Source: Choristoneura fumiferana (lineage: Eukaryota; Arthropoda; Insecta; Lepidoptera; Tortricidae). From it: 64,000 nt of DNA. A program made the position numbers and the translations under genes. The DNA lies in contig NC_133478.1 in the NCBI RefSeq assembly GCF_025370935.1, positions 18,230,738 to 18,294,737 of the forward strand, in the 5' to 3' direction. Below, piece by piece: positions 1 through 11,700 of this stretch (positions are counted from its first letter, which is position 1; every line of letters starts with the position of its first letter). The notes beneath the pieces are model-generated. The model saw only the letters and a list, made by a program, of their open reading frames with translations, did no database searches and was not told where the DNA came from.

Positions 1-606
1 TGAGCAAAGCCTCGGACGGACAGACAGACAGACAGACAGACATGGCGAAACTATAAGGGTTCCGTTTTTGCCATTTTGGCTACGGAACCCTAAAAAAAAT
101 GAAAACAAACACTGATAAACTACCGTGCAGTCTCCAATCGACTGTGAGCGACCATGATTCACAGTTCACGGTCATCTTTTCTCTAAACGCGAAGTTTGCC
201 GCGAACCCAATCACCGGCATAAGTCATACGGGCATCACAAACATAAATATTCCTTGTGTGCTTAAAGTGAGGTTATCTGCACAAATACCTTAATCGCAAA
301 CGTAATTTACAAACGACAATCCCACATTATAAGCGTCCATTGATGCTTCTGAATGGCAGACTTTGTAAAGCCTCATACAAAAGCGGTGACGTATGTGGTT
401 TACTGGAAATAGTCGTGCGATCATGAGGCGCGGTTCGTTCCACAGCTTGCACAAGCCAGTCTGCTGCTGTTTTTCTCGGACGCCGGCTGTACGAATTGAA
501 TCTGTGTCTCGGAAACTCGTTTTGAAGAAAAAAAGTTAAAAGCGCGTCGGTATCCGTGCCATTTTCGGAATTTAAAAAGTAAAAGGTCACTTGTTAATTT
601 CCCGCC

Positions 607-617
607 ATGGATGACAG
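607..617 (+). CDS. EMAP: Candidate first coding exon A of EMAP (M-D-D, phase 2)
   Basis: An ATG in a very strong context (CCCGCCATGG) is followed after 11 nt by a donor, CAG|GTAATT. The 11 nt leave phase 2, exactly what the acceptor at 3568-3569 needs; the join would read M-D-D-S-T-H-T-C-Q. There is no protein similarity to prove such a short exon, so this rests on start context, donor and phase only. Confidence 0.35.
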
Positions 618-882
618 GTAATTTTCTAGTTTTTTGTCGTTTGTAAAACTGTTTTGTTTATTAATACCTACCTACCTATTATTTTCTCTTATCTGATTTT
701 AGATAATGGCTTCGTGTATCATAACGATCTATTAGCTTGACAATTTCACATAAAAGCTATGTAACTGGACATTTGTTTTCATTTTTAGTTACGCGTTTTA
801 AGTTGGTAGAAGGATTTGGAAGCTTACAGCGCAGTACTTTTTTGGAATCTTCATTTTTTTAACTCCATTTTAAGGCGGAACG

Positions 883-899
883 ATGTCGTTCACCCCGAT
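883..899 (+). CDS. EMAP: Candidate alternative first coding exon B of EMAP (M-S-F-T-P, phase 2)
   Basis: ATG with A at -3 is followed after 17 nt by a perfect donor, CCGAT|GTAAGT. Again phase 2 is left, compatible with the acceptor before 3570, giving M-S-F-T-P-I-T-H-T-C. This would be an alternative N-terminus to exon A, from a second promoter or by alternative splicing. Confidence 0.35.
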
Positions 900-1348
900 G
901 TAAGTCGCTTGGGTATTTTTGGGTTGGCTTTTTGAGTTTTTAACGAAAACAAGCATGAAAATCATCGCATGAGCGTTTTCGCGTTTGCAACTAACATCAT
1001 TCATCATTGACTGTAATTGATAACAATTATTTACTAGGTATCTAACATTGACTTAAAATAATTTATTTTAAGTGGCTAGACTTACTAATTCCGGAAAGAC
1101 CACAGGACTTGTTATTTCTTAGAATTAAGCTACTAACTAACTCTGTGTTTTGAATATAAATGTTAGAATATGATTAATTAATTAATCAATAATAATTCCA
1201 AAACAGCTGTACTTAATAAAAAATCAATTGACTGCAAAATTTGCTTGTTTAGCGTTGAAATAAAATAAATAGTTGGTTGACAAGTGACGTCAGTATTACT
1301 GTACAAAATGTTCGGGGGATTTGTTTTTGGCAGCTCATAAAAAGCGTC

Positions 1349-1697
1349 AATGAGGGTTTCCGAGAAGGAGTGTGAGTGAGAGGGTTCCGAGAACTAGAAG
1401 GCTGTTGGGTGCTAGTATTTTGAGGTACGTTTGACAACTTTGGAATTAGTGTCACGTTTGTCCAGTAGGTAGCAAACAAGGCTAACGCCCGGTTCACATT
1501 ATTCCAGTAAAATCGTGTCTGTAGCGATACATTGCGCGATCACAATCCCAACGAGTTACACAAGATCGATCGAGCACCGCAGTGGCATGCTACTGGAACG
1601 GTTTTACTGGAATATTGTGAACCGGACACAAAGTCAAACGAACCTTACAATACTAACGCCATCTAGCGATATTTAGACTGTCAAAAACCCTCATTGA
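1349..1697. repeat. MITE of the GCCATCTAGCGATAT family, split by a second MITE
   Basis: The outer ends are TCAATGAGGGTTT and AAACCCTCATTGA in opposite orientation; the right arm carries AACGCCATCTAGCGATATTT as in the copy at 26785-27322. Inside, 1489-1625 is another inverted-repeat element with ends CCGGTTCACATTATTCCAGT and ACTGGAATATTGTGAACCGG. Confidence 0.7.
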
Positions 1698-3292
1698 TTA
1701 GTGGTGTCAATAATCCTATTCATGTGCATACTGTGTTTCTAAGATTTTTTTGACATTTTGATTTTTTATAAAACCAGAGTTGAGGTCCACACAAGAACTT
1801 ATCATGTAAAGACAGCGAGATTTCACTCGTTCATTTAATTCGTTCTCCTTTTGTGCAATCAGTTCAACCTGTAGATCTACTTAATGTAGAATTAAAATGA
1901 TTAATTATTTTCAGTTGAAGCCGTTCATCTCATAATTCATCTCTTAATTTGATACATTTAGTCGCATTTTGGTTTAATATGTTCTCAAGGCAGCCGTGGT
2001 TTAGAAGTAGACTAGTTACAAGAGGCAGATCATCTGGCTAAGAAAACAACGACAAAACAAAACTAGCTTCAGAGAAAAGACGACAGCAAACGACAGTTTC
2101 AAGTTTCGCACTCACGAGTTAGAAAAAGGTGGAGTTGACAATTAATCGTGTTTCCGTTTCGTAGACGGAGTTACCTTACGATTACGAATTACAAATGAAC
2201 TTATGTTTTCGGTATCCAAAACACTTTCAAATATGTAACAAATCATGTCATGTAGCTGTGTATGTAATCATTCACTTCAACTCTCGTGGCACGGCCTATA
2301 CTACTCTGATTTTACTGGCATGATGAAAACCCGTCTAAAGCGAAACGTCTTCACATTGTTGATCATAACCTTGACCGCTGCAGCTGTCGTATTAAATAAT
2401 TGACGTAAATTGCTGGTCATTTTTTGCATAATTCCGTCGCCAAGCATTCTTGAGGATGATGTAAGACTAATGCGACATTATTAGCTTGACTTTGCAACGA
2501 CATTTTTTTAACAAGTGCTGTAATAGGTAGGCGTAGTAACTGTAAAGTATACAACGTGTTACACTGTTCAAGGGTTTATGCGGGTTTGATCGATATAAAG
2601 GGGTTTTCAGAAAAAAAATTACTTAACCATTTTGCCTTAATTATCCTTAATTTTGCATACAAAATTTATTATGAATCAGTTTTGTGACGGTCCATACAAC
2701 ATGTATGGTTAACTGCGTCACAAAACTGACAATTAAAAGTGGGACACTTTTTTAATTGCTTAAATCGATAGTGCTCGTGATTCTGAGTAGAAATAACCCA
2801 AAATTTGTTAGGTTTAAAAAAGTACAGGGTACACTTTTTTCTGAAAATGCCCATAAAACAAAATTATGAAAGCCTGAGGGCTGGACTTTAAGTTAAGTTA
2901 TACAGATCCATTGAATAACGTTTTGCCATCGTATTTTGTCGGTTAAGTTAGTATTTGTTTTGCTATCTAATTGAAAAATAATGGCAAAACATTATTCACT
3001 AAATCTGTACTTACTATCGTTTGTCATAATTTTTATTTGTAACTTTCATGTAGGCGTTTTACTACGCGTGTGTTATAAACCTAGCCTACTGAGTTCTATT
3101 AAAGACCGCGGGGTTTCCTGTTTTCTAGCAGGCTGGTCCCGTTCAGTGCTGCGTCACTCCGTACGAAAGAGCACTTCCCCACTGATATCGTCGACATATA
3201 GTGATTATATTCCCTTCGGGATTTGACACCAGTAAAAATGTATTCTGCGACTGCTAATTACACCATCGGCGGTGACACACCAGTGTCGATCT

Positions 3293-3484
3293 GTGCCCTT
3301 AGTGTAAGTTTTCGGTCACAAAATACGTCTCGATCGCATTCGCGTTAAAATCTCAATTTATATGGAAACACGAACAGCGCCTCTAGCGGAACGTTTGCGA
3401 TGTTCGTGTTTCCATAAAAATTGAGAATTTAACGCGAACGCGATCGAGATGTATTTTGTAACCGAAAATTTACACTAAGGGCAC
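3293..3484. repeat. Palindromic MITE, 192 bp
   Basis: GTGCCCTTAGTGTAA at the left end is matched by TTACACTAAGGGCAC at the right. The arms stay complementary for about 80 bases each, around a short centre near CAGCGCCTCTAGCGG. It lies about 85 bases before the EMAP HELP exon. Confidence 0.8.
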
Positions 3485-3569
3485 TGTTACGTAAACTATT
3501 GTATAATCTTCAAAATCTTCGAGAATCTTCTACTCATACAATTTCTTCTATACCATATCCTGCTTCCAG

Positions 3570-3734
3570 CACGCACACATGCCAGTACAATGAGGAGGAA
3601 GGTACCATGCGTATGTACTTGCGCGGAAGACCCGTGGTGCTTTACGGACCCAGCGACCAGGATAACCTGGACCCTGCCAAGGTCGCGCCACCGCCGCAGA
3701 ACAAGCTCAAACTGGAGTGGATCTATGGTTACAG
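3570..3734 (+). CDS. EMAP: EMAP exon 1 of the shared part: HELP motif
   Basis: The acceptor is CCTGCTTCCAG|C and the donor TACAG|GTGAGT. The exon encodes NEEEGTMRMYLRGRPVV and LEWIYGYR, the signature of the HELP motif that starts the hydrophobic core of the TAPE domain. It starts and ends in phase 2 and joins the next exon through a split AGA (Arg) codon. A nearer acceptor at CATGCCAG|TAC would also keep frame with a phase 0 partner. Confidence 0.9.
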
Positions 3735-6700
3735 GTGAGTGGAAATCCTGGAAAATATTAGGTCATTATGAATTCGCAAAGATTATCCGACACAGAACTA
3801 AAGTCATCAACATAGCTCAGAGAATTAGCAAGTTGAAGTGGCAATGGACCAGCTATATCCACTGAAGAACCGACAACCGACGGAGTAAAGGACTTCTTGA
3901 GTTGGTAGTAGAAGCTAGGTGCTTCCAGCCGAGCACAAGGCGCAATGGTGCTCATTGGGGGAGGCCTATGTCCAGCAGTAGAATGATGACCAATATGTTT
4001 AAAAAATACGATAATATGGACATTTTAAATTATCAATTAGACAGAGTCTGACAGACGGCGCTGTCGTTTGCTTCCCTCGCTTTAAGTAGAAACAAAGATG
4101 TTTTCAACGATGTACTAAAAGGGTCAAAACTAGTGTGACGTTCTTTATGGATGGCCCCTAAGCCGCTGAACCGATTTAGATGAAATTCGGTATACAGATA
4201 GTTTGAGTCCCGGGGAAGGACGTAGGATAGTATTTATCCCGGGAAATTGGATATTTCCTGCGGGATAGCGCTAAAAGAATTCTACGCGGACGGAGTCGCT
4301 GGTGACAGGCTAGTCTTACATATATCTGTATGCTGTGATTCAAGCATTTCTAATTTATCTACATGATTCAACAATGGTTCATATAGAGGGGCGTGGATAT
4401 CCTACTTCCCTGTATCACAAAATCAGTAAAACACGTATGTAAGTACCTAAAATCTCGATATCTTAATTGCTGCATCTATGGACAAGGAATTCGGCACGGG
4501 TTTTCTTTACAAAAGAAATAAAAACACGATGTTTTGAAAAAATCCATGTAAGGGGATAAGGGGTCATCCATAAATTACGTTACACATTAAGGGTGGGAGG
4601 GGGTTCATTTGATTTGTGACTCAGGAACAAAATACTTAACAGCAATTTTCATAGCAATACGTGCGACATGTTTGGGTGCTAAAAATGGTCAAAATGAGTG
4701 TGACGTACTTTAGGACCTTATCACACTTGCGAGTTACGAGCCTGTTTTCTATAAGGGCCTTATGGTTGGCCCCCAATTTAGTAAATTTTGCTAAACTGCT
4801 AGTAATGTCTTGGTGTGCAATAAAGAGTTATTGTATTGTATTGTATTGTAATGGATCACGCAAGCGAAGCCAAGCGGGTAAATCCTAGTAGTTCCTATAT
4901 TATATGGATTACTAGTAAATAAATAATATTTACTTTTCCCTGTATAAGTACTCGAACATTATCGATCATGGACGATAAGTGTGGCAAGGTCGCTTATGTT
5001 TGCTGACCGAATAACAAATCCAATATTAATACAAATTACTAGTTGCTACGAATATTTGGTTTGAAATTTTGTCAACCGACACATAAATAATTGAGGAAAC
5101 AATATAGGAAAGTAAGTTCAGGATATTTGAATTTTGAGTAGGCATATAAAACCTGTAAGCGTGAACTATAATAGATGTTAAACATAAAACGCTCAAGTGC
5201 GAGTCGGACTCGCGCACGAAGGGTTCCGTACCATCTATACAACATTCATTAGACATTAGCAAAAAACGTTAAAAAAAATCACGTTTGTTCTATGGGAGCC
5301 CCCCTTAAATATTTATTTTATTCTGTTATACATAATCTGTGATACAGCCTGGTGACAGACGGACAGACGGACGGACAGCGAAATCTTGGTAATAGGGTTT
5401 CCGTTTTTACCCTTAGGGTACGCGGAACTCTAAAAGGAAACATGTCATTTAAGTCCATTATGTTAAGGATCTACGTTGCCATAGATACACCAACAAGACA
5501 ACTAAAGAAAACATACAAGCTCTGATGACTCAAACTGTAGACTCAGCCGTAGACTGACATTATGAAAAATATTGTTTAAATTTGAATGTTAATTAGTTAT
5601 TTAATTACTAGCTGTTGCCCGCGACTCCGTCCGCTTAGTATTCGTTTATCTCTATCCCGCGGGAACTATGCAATTTTCCGGGATAAAAACTATCCTATGT
5701 CCTTCCCCGGATAAATATAAATAAATATACTTACCGAATTTCATCTAAATCGATTCAGCGGTTTAGACTTGATGCGGTAACAGACTTACAAACTTTCGCA
5801 TTTACAATATTAGTAGGATATCAAAAGCTCTGATATATATTTTGACGACATTAAAAAACACAATTTGTGGTCACAGCTTAATATATTATAGTAAAATAAC
5901 CTAAACTAACACAGTATATACATCATAACTAAACTGACAAAATAGCAACTAAAAATTTAACACATTATAAGTTACAAATATTAAGCTCTGATAAGTTTGT
6001 TTTTGTTGTAATACTTTAATAAACTAGCTTGATATCCGCTAATTCGTTTATGTATCACGGAAACACCACTTACCTGGGATGAAATCCATCATTAATTAGG
6101 GATTGATAGTGTAGCTTTCTTTAAGTGAACAATTTTTTTAAATTACTTGTATTCCAGAGATTAGGTACTCCCTACATACAAATAAACCAGCAACGTCCCG
6201 TGGAAACTTGACTTTCCCGGAGTAAAAAGTTCTTCTTAGGTAGTGTAGCTTTCCATCTGTGAAATAATAAAAAAAAACCATTTAGTAACTGCCCTCTATA
6301 GGGCACTTTGTCTATACAAAGTTTATGAACAGAGAAATTAGAAAGTAACTTATGGGACAAAACAAAGGCGAACTTATTAAAACTTAGTAATATTCAGTAT
6401 TTATTTATCTTTATTTCTGTACACTAAAGAATTTATGTACAATTAGGTACATTACATTTCTTCATAAAAAAATAACGCCCTAGTTGGGGCGTAAGAATTT
6501 TAATTACACATATAATATATACATATAATATGTTAAACACGTGTAATTTTGTTGAAAGGATTTTACACATTAGCTAACGTGTCATATGTATATAGATATG
6601 GTACTTTACTAATCGCGCAAGTATTCTGGCAAATAAATAAATGAATTGAATTGAGTAAGGCTTCTAAATTCGAAATAAAACTATACTTTCATCTTGCCAA

Positions 6701-8707
6701 AATCTAAGATACTACCTACTTTGTGGTATACTATACAATGATATATATCCTACTAATAATATTTACACAGCGGAAACGCAAAGATGAGCTGTTGTCAGCG
6801 GTAAAGGTTAGGCGAGGCGTCAACACGGCTGACCTGGGTTTTGATGGGCCTGCTCACACTATATATAGTGAACATTTAACGCCAGAAAACAAATTGCTCC
6901 TTCGCGACGGAAAAAATTGGAAACGGGGCTTCAGGAAAGTTTTTATAAGAGACTGCAAAATCCTAGTTCTCAAAAGTGAAGATCAAAAGCCAGTCCTAAT
7001 TGCTAGCGAGAGTGATCTCGTAAAGATATCTAAGTGACTATCTTGTTGCAGAGTGCGTTATTATTTGTTTGCTTGTTCGTTTATTTTATTTAAGAATTTA
7101 TTTCTTTGCTGGGCGCTAATTAAGCCTTATGTTGTGCGATATTAAGTTTATTTCTGTATTTAAAACAACGGTTGTTTACTTCAAATTCCCACTCGACTTA
7201 ACCGGTTGTTATTTCAGTTGCATGCTATAATTCATGGCGTGCATTGCTATAAGTAAAGTTATCATTATTTTATAGAATTCGCAGCTTTTTAAATATCTCG
7301 TTTTATTACCAAAACGTGAGGGTCTGAGGACCAAATCAAACGAGTTTTTTACTAATGTACTTAATTGTTCTTATGAATTATATGTATAACCGAAACTTGG
7401 CTTAGTGACTCATTTTGTAGTTCAGAGTACTTTGATTCCCGTTTCACAGTTTTTAGAGGGGATCGTAACGCTTCTGCAAGCGGTTTATCACGCGGAGGCG
7501 GTGTGGCGGTGGCGGTGCGCGGCGCGCTGCGCCCCGAGCTAAGACACGACTTAGCGGCGCCGGCCCGGCCGATGAGCTGTGGGTGAGCATACCTACAAGG
7601 CCGGCGGACGCTCCTCCGCTTCGGTCAGGTCGGACTGTCATCCTATCTCCATGTTATTTGTGCCTATATCCGCATGGACCCAATCATATCAATTTATTAT
7701 CTTCCTTATTTCAAAGAGTTTTTGAGTTTTGTGACAAAACCCTAATGACACTTATTTATTAGTTGGTGATTTTAATGTTACTAACGCATGCTGGTTTTAC
7801 GAGCTGACATGAACGGTATGAGTATTATTACTAATGATGACTTCCCCGCGACTTTGGTAGCAGATTTCATGAATTTATCGAATTAAACCAATAAATTATA
7901 TTTTCAATAAAATGAAAGGATTCTTGATCTGGTTTTTAGTAATGCTTCCTGTGAAACTTCTCGATGTTCACATCCGCTTACTCCAGAGGATGCTCATCAC
8001 CCTTCTCTTAACATAGACCTCCGTGTAACGTATTCATATCGTTTGTCCCTAACGCCACTAAGTGAAAAAGCTCTTTCATCATTCTGACTTTGAGGCTACA
8101 GGGCTGGACTCTCGGACTTTGATTGGTATAGGGACAGAAATGCGACGGACTTGAAGCTGAGCTTGAATTATTTTATGGAGTTCTAAATAATCTCATAGAT
8201 CTTCACGTTCCGACCAAAAACTACGCTCTGCCGGTAGTTAACCTCTTGTGTTCTCACAACGGTTAATAAAACTTATGAAAGAAAAACGTAAGCTTCACAA
8301 AAAAGGAAGCAGTACAAGGCCTCTATTATAACGAGTTCTCGTCTATTAGGCGACAGACAATTAGAGAAGATCTGTTACGATTCTTATATTCATGCGACTG
8401 CCAAATCAAATCAAATCCTAACTATTTTTGGTCTTACGTGAAGTCTAAACGAAACTCCCAAGGATATCCTCAGACGTTTTAAGTACAAAAACTCGTGCGC
8501 GGCCGTACCACTAAGCGACACACGAGACGTCATAATATTTATCAACAGAACTCTCGGCGAACTTAAGTTACTTACATCTAATAAATAACCTAACCAAAAA
8601 AACTTGGAAATCCCCCGACTTTGTCACTTCAAAGTTCATTATCTCAAAAACGTCTGAACCGATTTTGATGAAACAAATCGGTCCACCCGCTTAAGAGCTA
8701 CGGTGCC

Positions 8708-8742
<35 letters not shown>

Positions 8743-11700
8743 CAGTCAAACGAGAGAGCGGTCAAACTTATAACACCCCTCTTTTTGCGTCGGGAGTTAA
8801 AAAATAATGTGATTGGCCACGCATAGATAATCAACAGTCTTTTCAATTTCTATTGTTTTATAACCTCCGTACTAACTTTTATATGTATATAGGTAGTCAT
8901 TCACCGATGACGCGTGCCGTGGTTCTTATTACAATGTCATTAATGGCTAATTTTGTCAAAATCACGCGTCTTCGTGGATAGCACTAGGTATACAATGAAT
9001 TAGCTAGTCTAGACGTAAATAATTACCCTCACAATTAGCCATTTAGGCCACTCGGCTGGCCACCAAGGGTAAATGTTATATCTAGACAATGTATAGGTAT
9101 AATACTATTCATGGATACAACTTTATACACGCACTTGGTCGGTCACGCAGTAGGAACGATTTGAATTGTTTTTGAGGTTTCAAGGCCTCTATTTAATATT
9201 AATATTTTTTAATAACTATTTAGATTAGACCCGATGGCCGCTGGGGCCGAAAAGTTCTCGAATGGAGACCGTGTAGCGTAGGACGTCCACCAACGAGATG
9301 GACGGACGACCTGTTCACGGTGGATACAAACCCCCAAACGAAACGACTGGAGGTCTATGGGGGAGGCCTATGTCCAACATTGGACGTCCTAAGACTGATA
9401 TGATATGATAACTGTCTAGTTAGAGTTAGTGTATAGTAATTTTTGAATTCATTCGAGGTTCGGTTTTGACGTACAGGAATGATCGATCAAGCAAGTCAAC
9501 TCAAAGACTGAGGACTGGTTTGGTTGGTTTACATTTGGCAACTTTTTTAGAATCTCTAGGGGCGGGGGCAGCATGTACTGGTCTTTCTGGAGCGATCGAA
9601 CCCATAAGCCCTTTGCTTGAGAGGCCACAGGCTAAACTACTTGGCTACCACGACTACCTCATTGTATTACTTATATTTTAAAGCGTTTACTTGGTTGACT
9701 GTACATATTTGTGTTATTATTCTTGCCAGCTTAATAAAACAATAAAACCCCTGACATCATTTTTCTTGGCGTGTTTATCACCGAACTTCCCTATTCTTCA
9801 TCATCTGCGTGAAAACCATGATGATACTCACTCTGACGCATCATACTCTCATAGACTTCAAAAAAGGAGGAGGTTATCAATTCGGTCTTATTTTTTTATG
9901 TTTGTTACCTCAGAACTCCGTCATTTATGAACCGATTTGTTTTTTTTTTTAAGTTAACTAGTATACACTACAATACAATAAATACCTTAAAGACAGCATA
10001 CATATAATACAATGACTCTTTACGAGACGAATACAAATATAGAAACAACACAATGTACTAATTAATAACGGCAATGCGACCACAAGGGTTGAAATTAAAC
10101 AGTTAAGACATGATAATTTAAGAGCTGTTAAATAAAAATAGGTGCCATAACATGAAGTATTTAGCTCTAAGATACGTAATCAGGATCCTTAGAACCTAAC
10201 AACAAAAAATGTGCCTTCTTTTATTTTAAAGTAACGGTGTCTATTTATTATAATAATTCCTGTTGGTTGGGTGTTAGTATGATTTACTTATTGACCCATA
10301 ATGACCACTAAAAGAAATTTAATTAAAATTAACATCCTACCACCATTCCAACTAACACGGAAATCATCTTCAATCATCGTAAAACAAAGCGCCGTCCAAG
10401 GCTGCCGCGTCTCGCTCGGGTGCCCAACAGTGGCGCGGCGCAGTTCCCGTCTAATGCGCTTTTTTGTTTACCACCTTAGCAGACTGGGTTATTTTGGACA
10501 AACCCAAAACCACAGTATGACCCAGGCAAGTAGAGAAAGAAATTAAGTACTTACCTAAAACAAAGGTGAAATTGTGTATAAGTCATCGCCCGGTCATTAA
10601 ATCTACCAGATCATGAAGTTCCTAGTGGGTTAAAACCCCGGAATGGGCCCGCGTGGGAACTACTGCCCAAGCCCTCTCATTCTGAGAGGCCTGTGCCCAG
10701 CAGTGGGAAGTATATAGGCTGGGATGATGATGATGAGGAAGTTCCTAGGTGTCGGTGATGTTATAGGTAGAGTCATTCACGATGACGCGTGCCGCGGTTC
10801 TTATTACAATGTTATTAATGTCTAATTTTAATAAAATNNNNNNNNNNNNNNNNNNNNNNNNNNNNNNNNNNNNNNNNNNNNNNNNNNNNNNNNNNNNNNN
10901 NNNNNNNNNNNNNNNNNNNNNNNNNNNNNNNNNNNNNCACCACCCGCGATCCCGCAATCTTAACCAGTCGTCGCTCCATCTTGTTGGAGGCCTACCGACA
11001 GCTCGTCTCCCGGTCCGCGGACGCGCCATTCGAGAACTTCTTGACCCCATCGGCCATCAGTCCTGCGAGCAATGTGCCCCGCCCACTGCCACTTCAGTTT
11101 CGCAATTCTTCGGGCTATGTCTATGTATGCTGTATATATGTGTATGCATGCGGGTTAGGTAATAAGAGTGTGTGAATCATTTTGAGCACCACAGCTGCTT
11201 CTGCTGCTGACTGTACATTGGATGTACCTTGTTTTGATTGATGGACTTTTCCAGAGGTAAAGACTGCCGCAGCAACCTCTACCTCCTCCCGACCGGCGAG
11301 ATCGTCTACTTCGTGGCGGCGGTCGTGGTGCTCTTCAACGTGGATGAACAGTGCCAACGTCACTACACCGGCCACACTGATGACGTCAAATGCCTCGCCA
11401 TACACCCCAACAAGCTCATAGTGGCGAGCGGACAGTGCGCCGGACATGATCGGCTCGACGCCAGGGTAAGCAGAATATATCTTGCAAAGCACTACTATCT
11501 TTATTAGAAAGGAACTTAATTACGGGTGCTGCCCTCCGACGACAGCTATTTTCAAGCTCCATATGTGGTCACGTCGTCATTAAACCATTGACCGCATTTA
11601 GGTATCAGGTAAAATAAAATTTAAATCCGTGGCGACCTAATGCAGTTACAAGACTAGCAGACTAGATGAAAGAAACCGTACTACAGCGGCCTTTCTAGAT

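Larger units (their letters stand above)
1..3569. other. 5' flank and 5' intron of EMAP, with repeats
   Basis: 1-92 is the end of a SINE-like repeat with (CAGA)n and the dispersed TACGGAACCCTAA motif. 327-606 is a plausible 5' leader or promoter area before the ATG at 607. 1349-1697 and 3293-3484 are MITEs; 2676-2729 is a hairpin. No other coding sequence was recognised. Confidence 0.5.

Noticed and set aside
327..590. 87-aa minus-strand frame before the candidate EMAP start
   Set aside because: No recognisable family, and it lies where a leader or promoter is expected.
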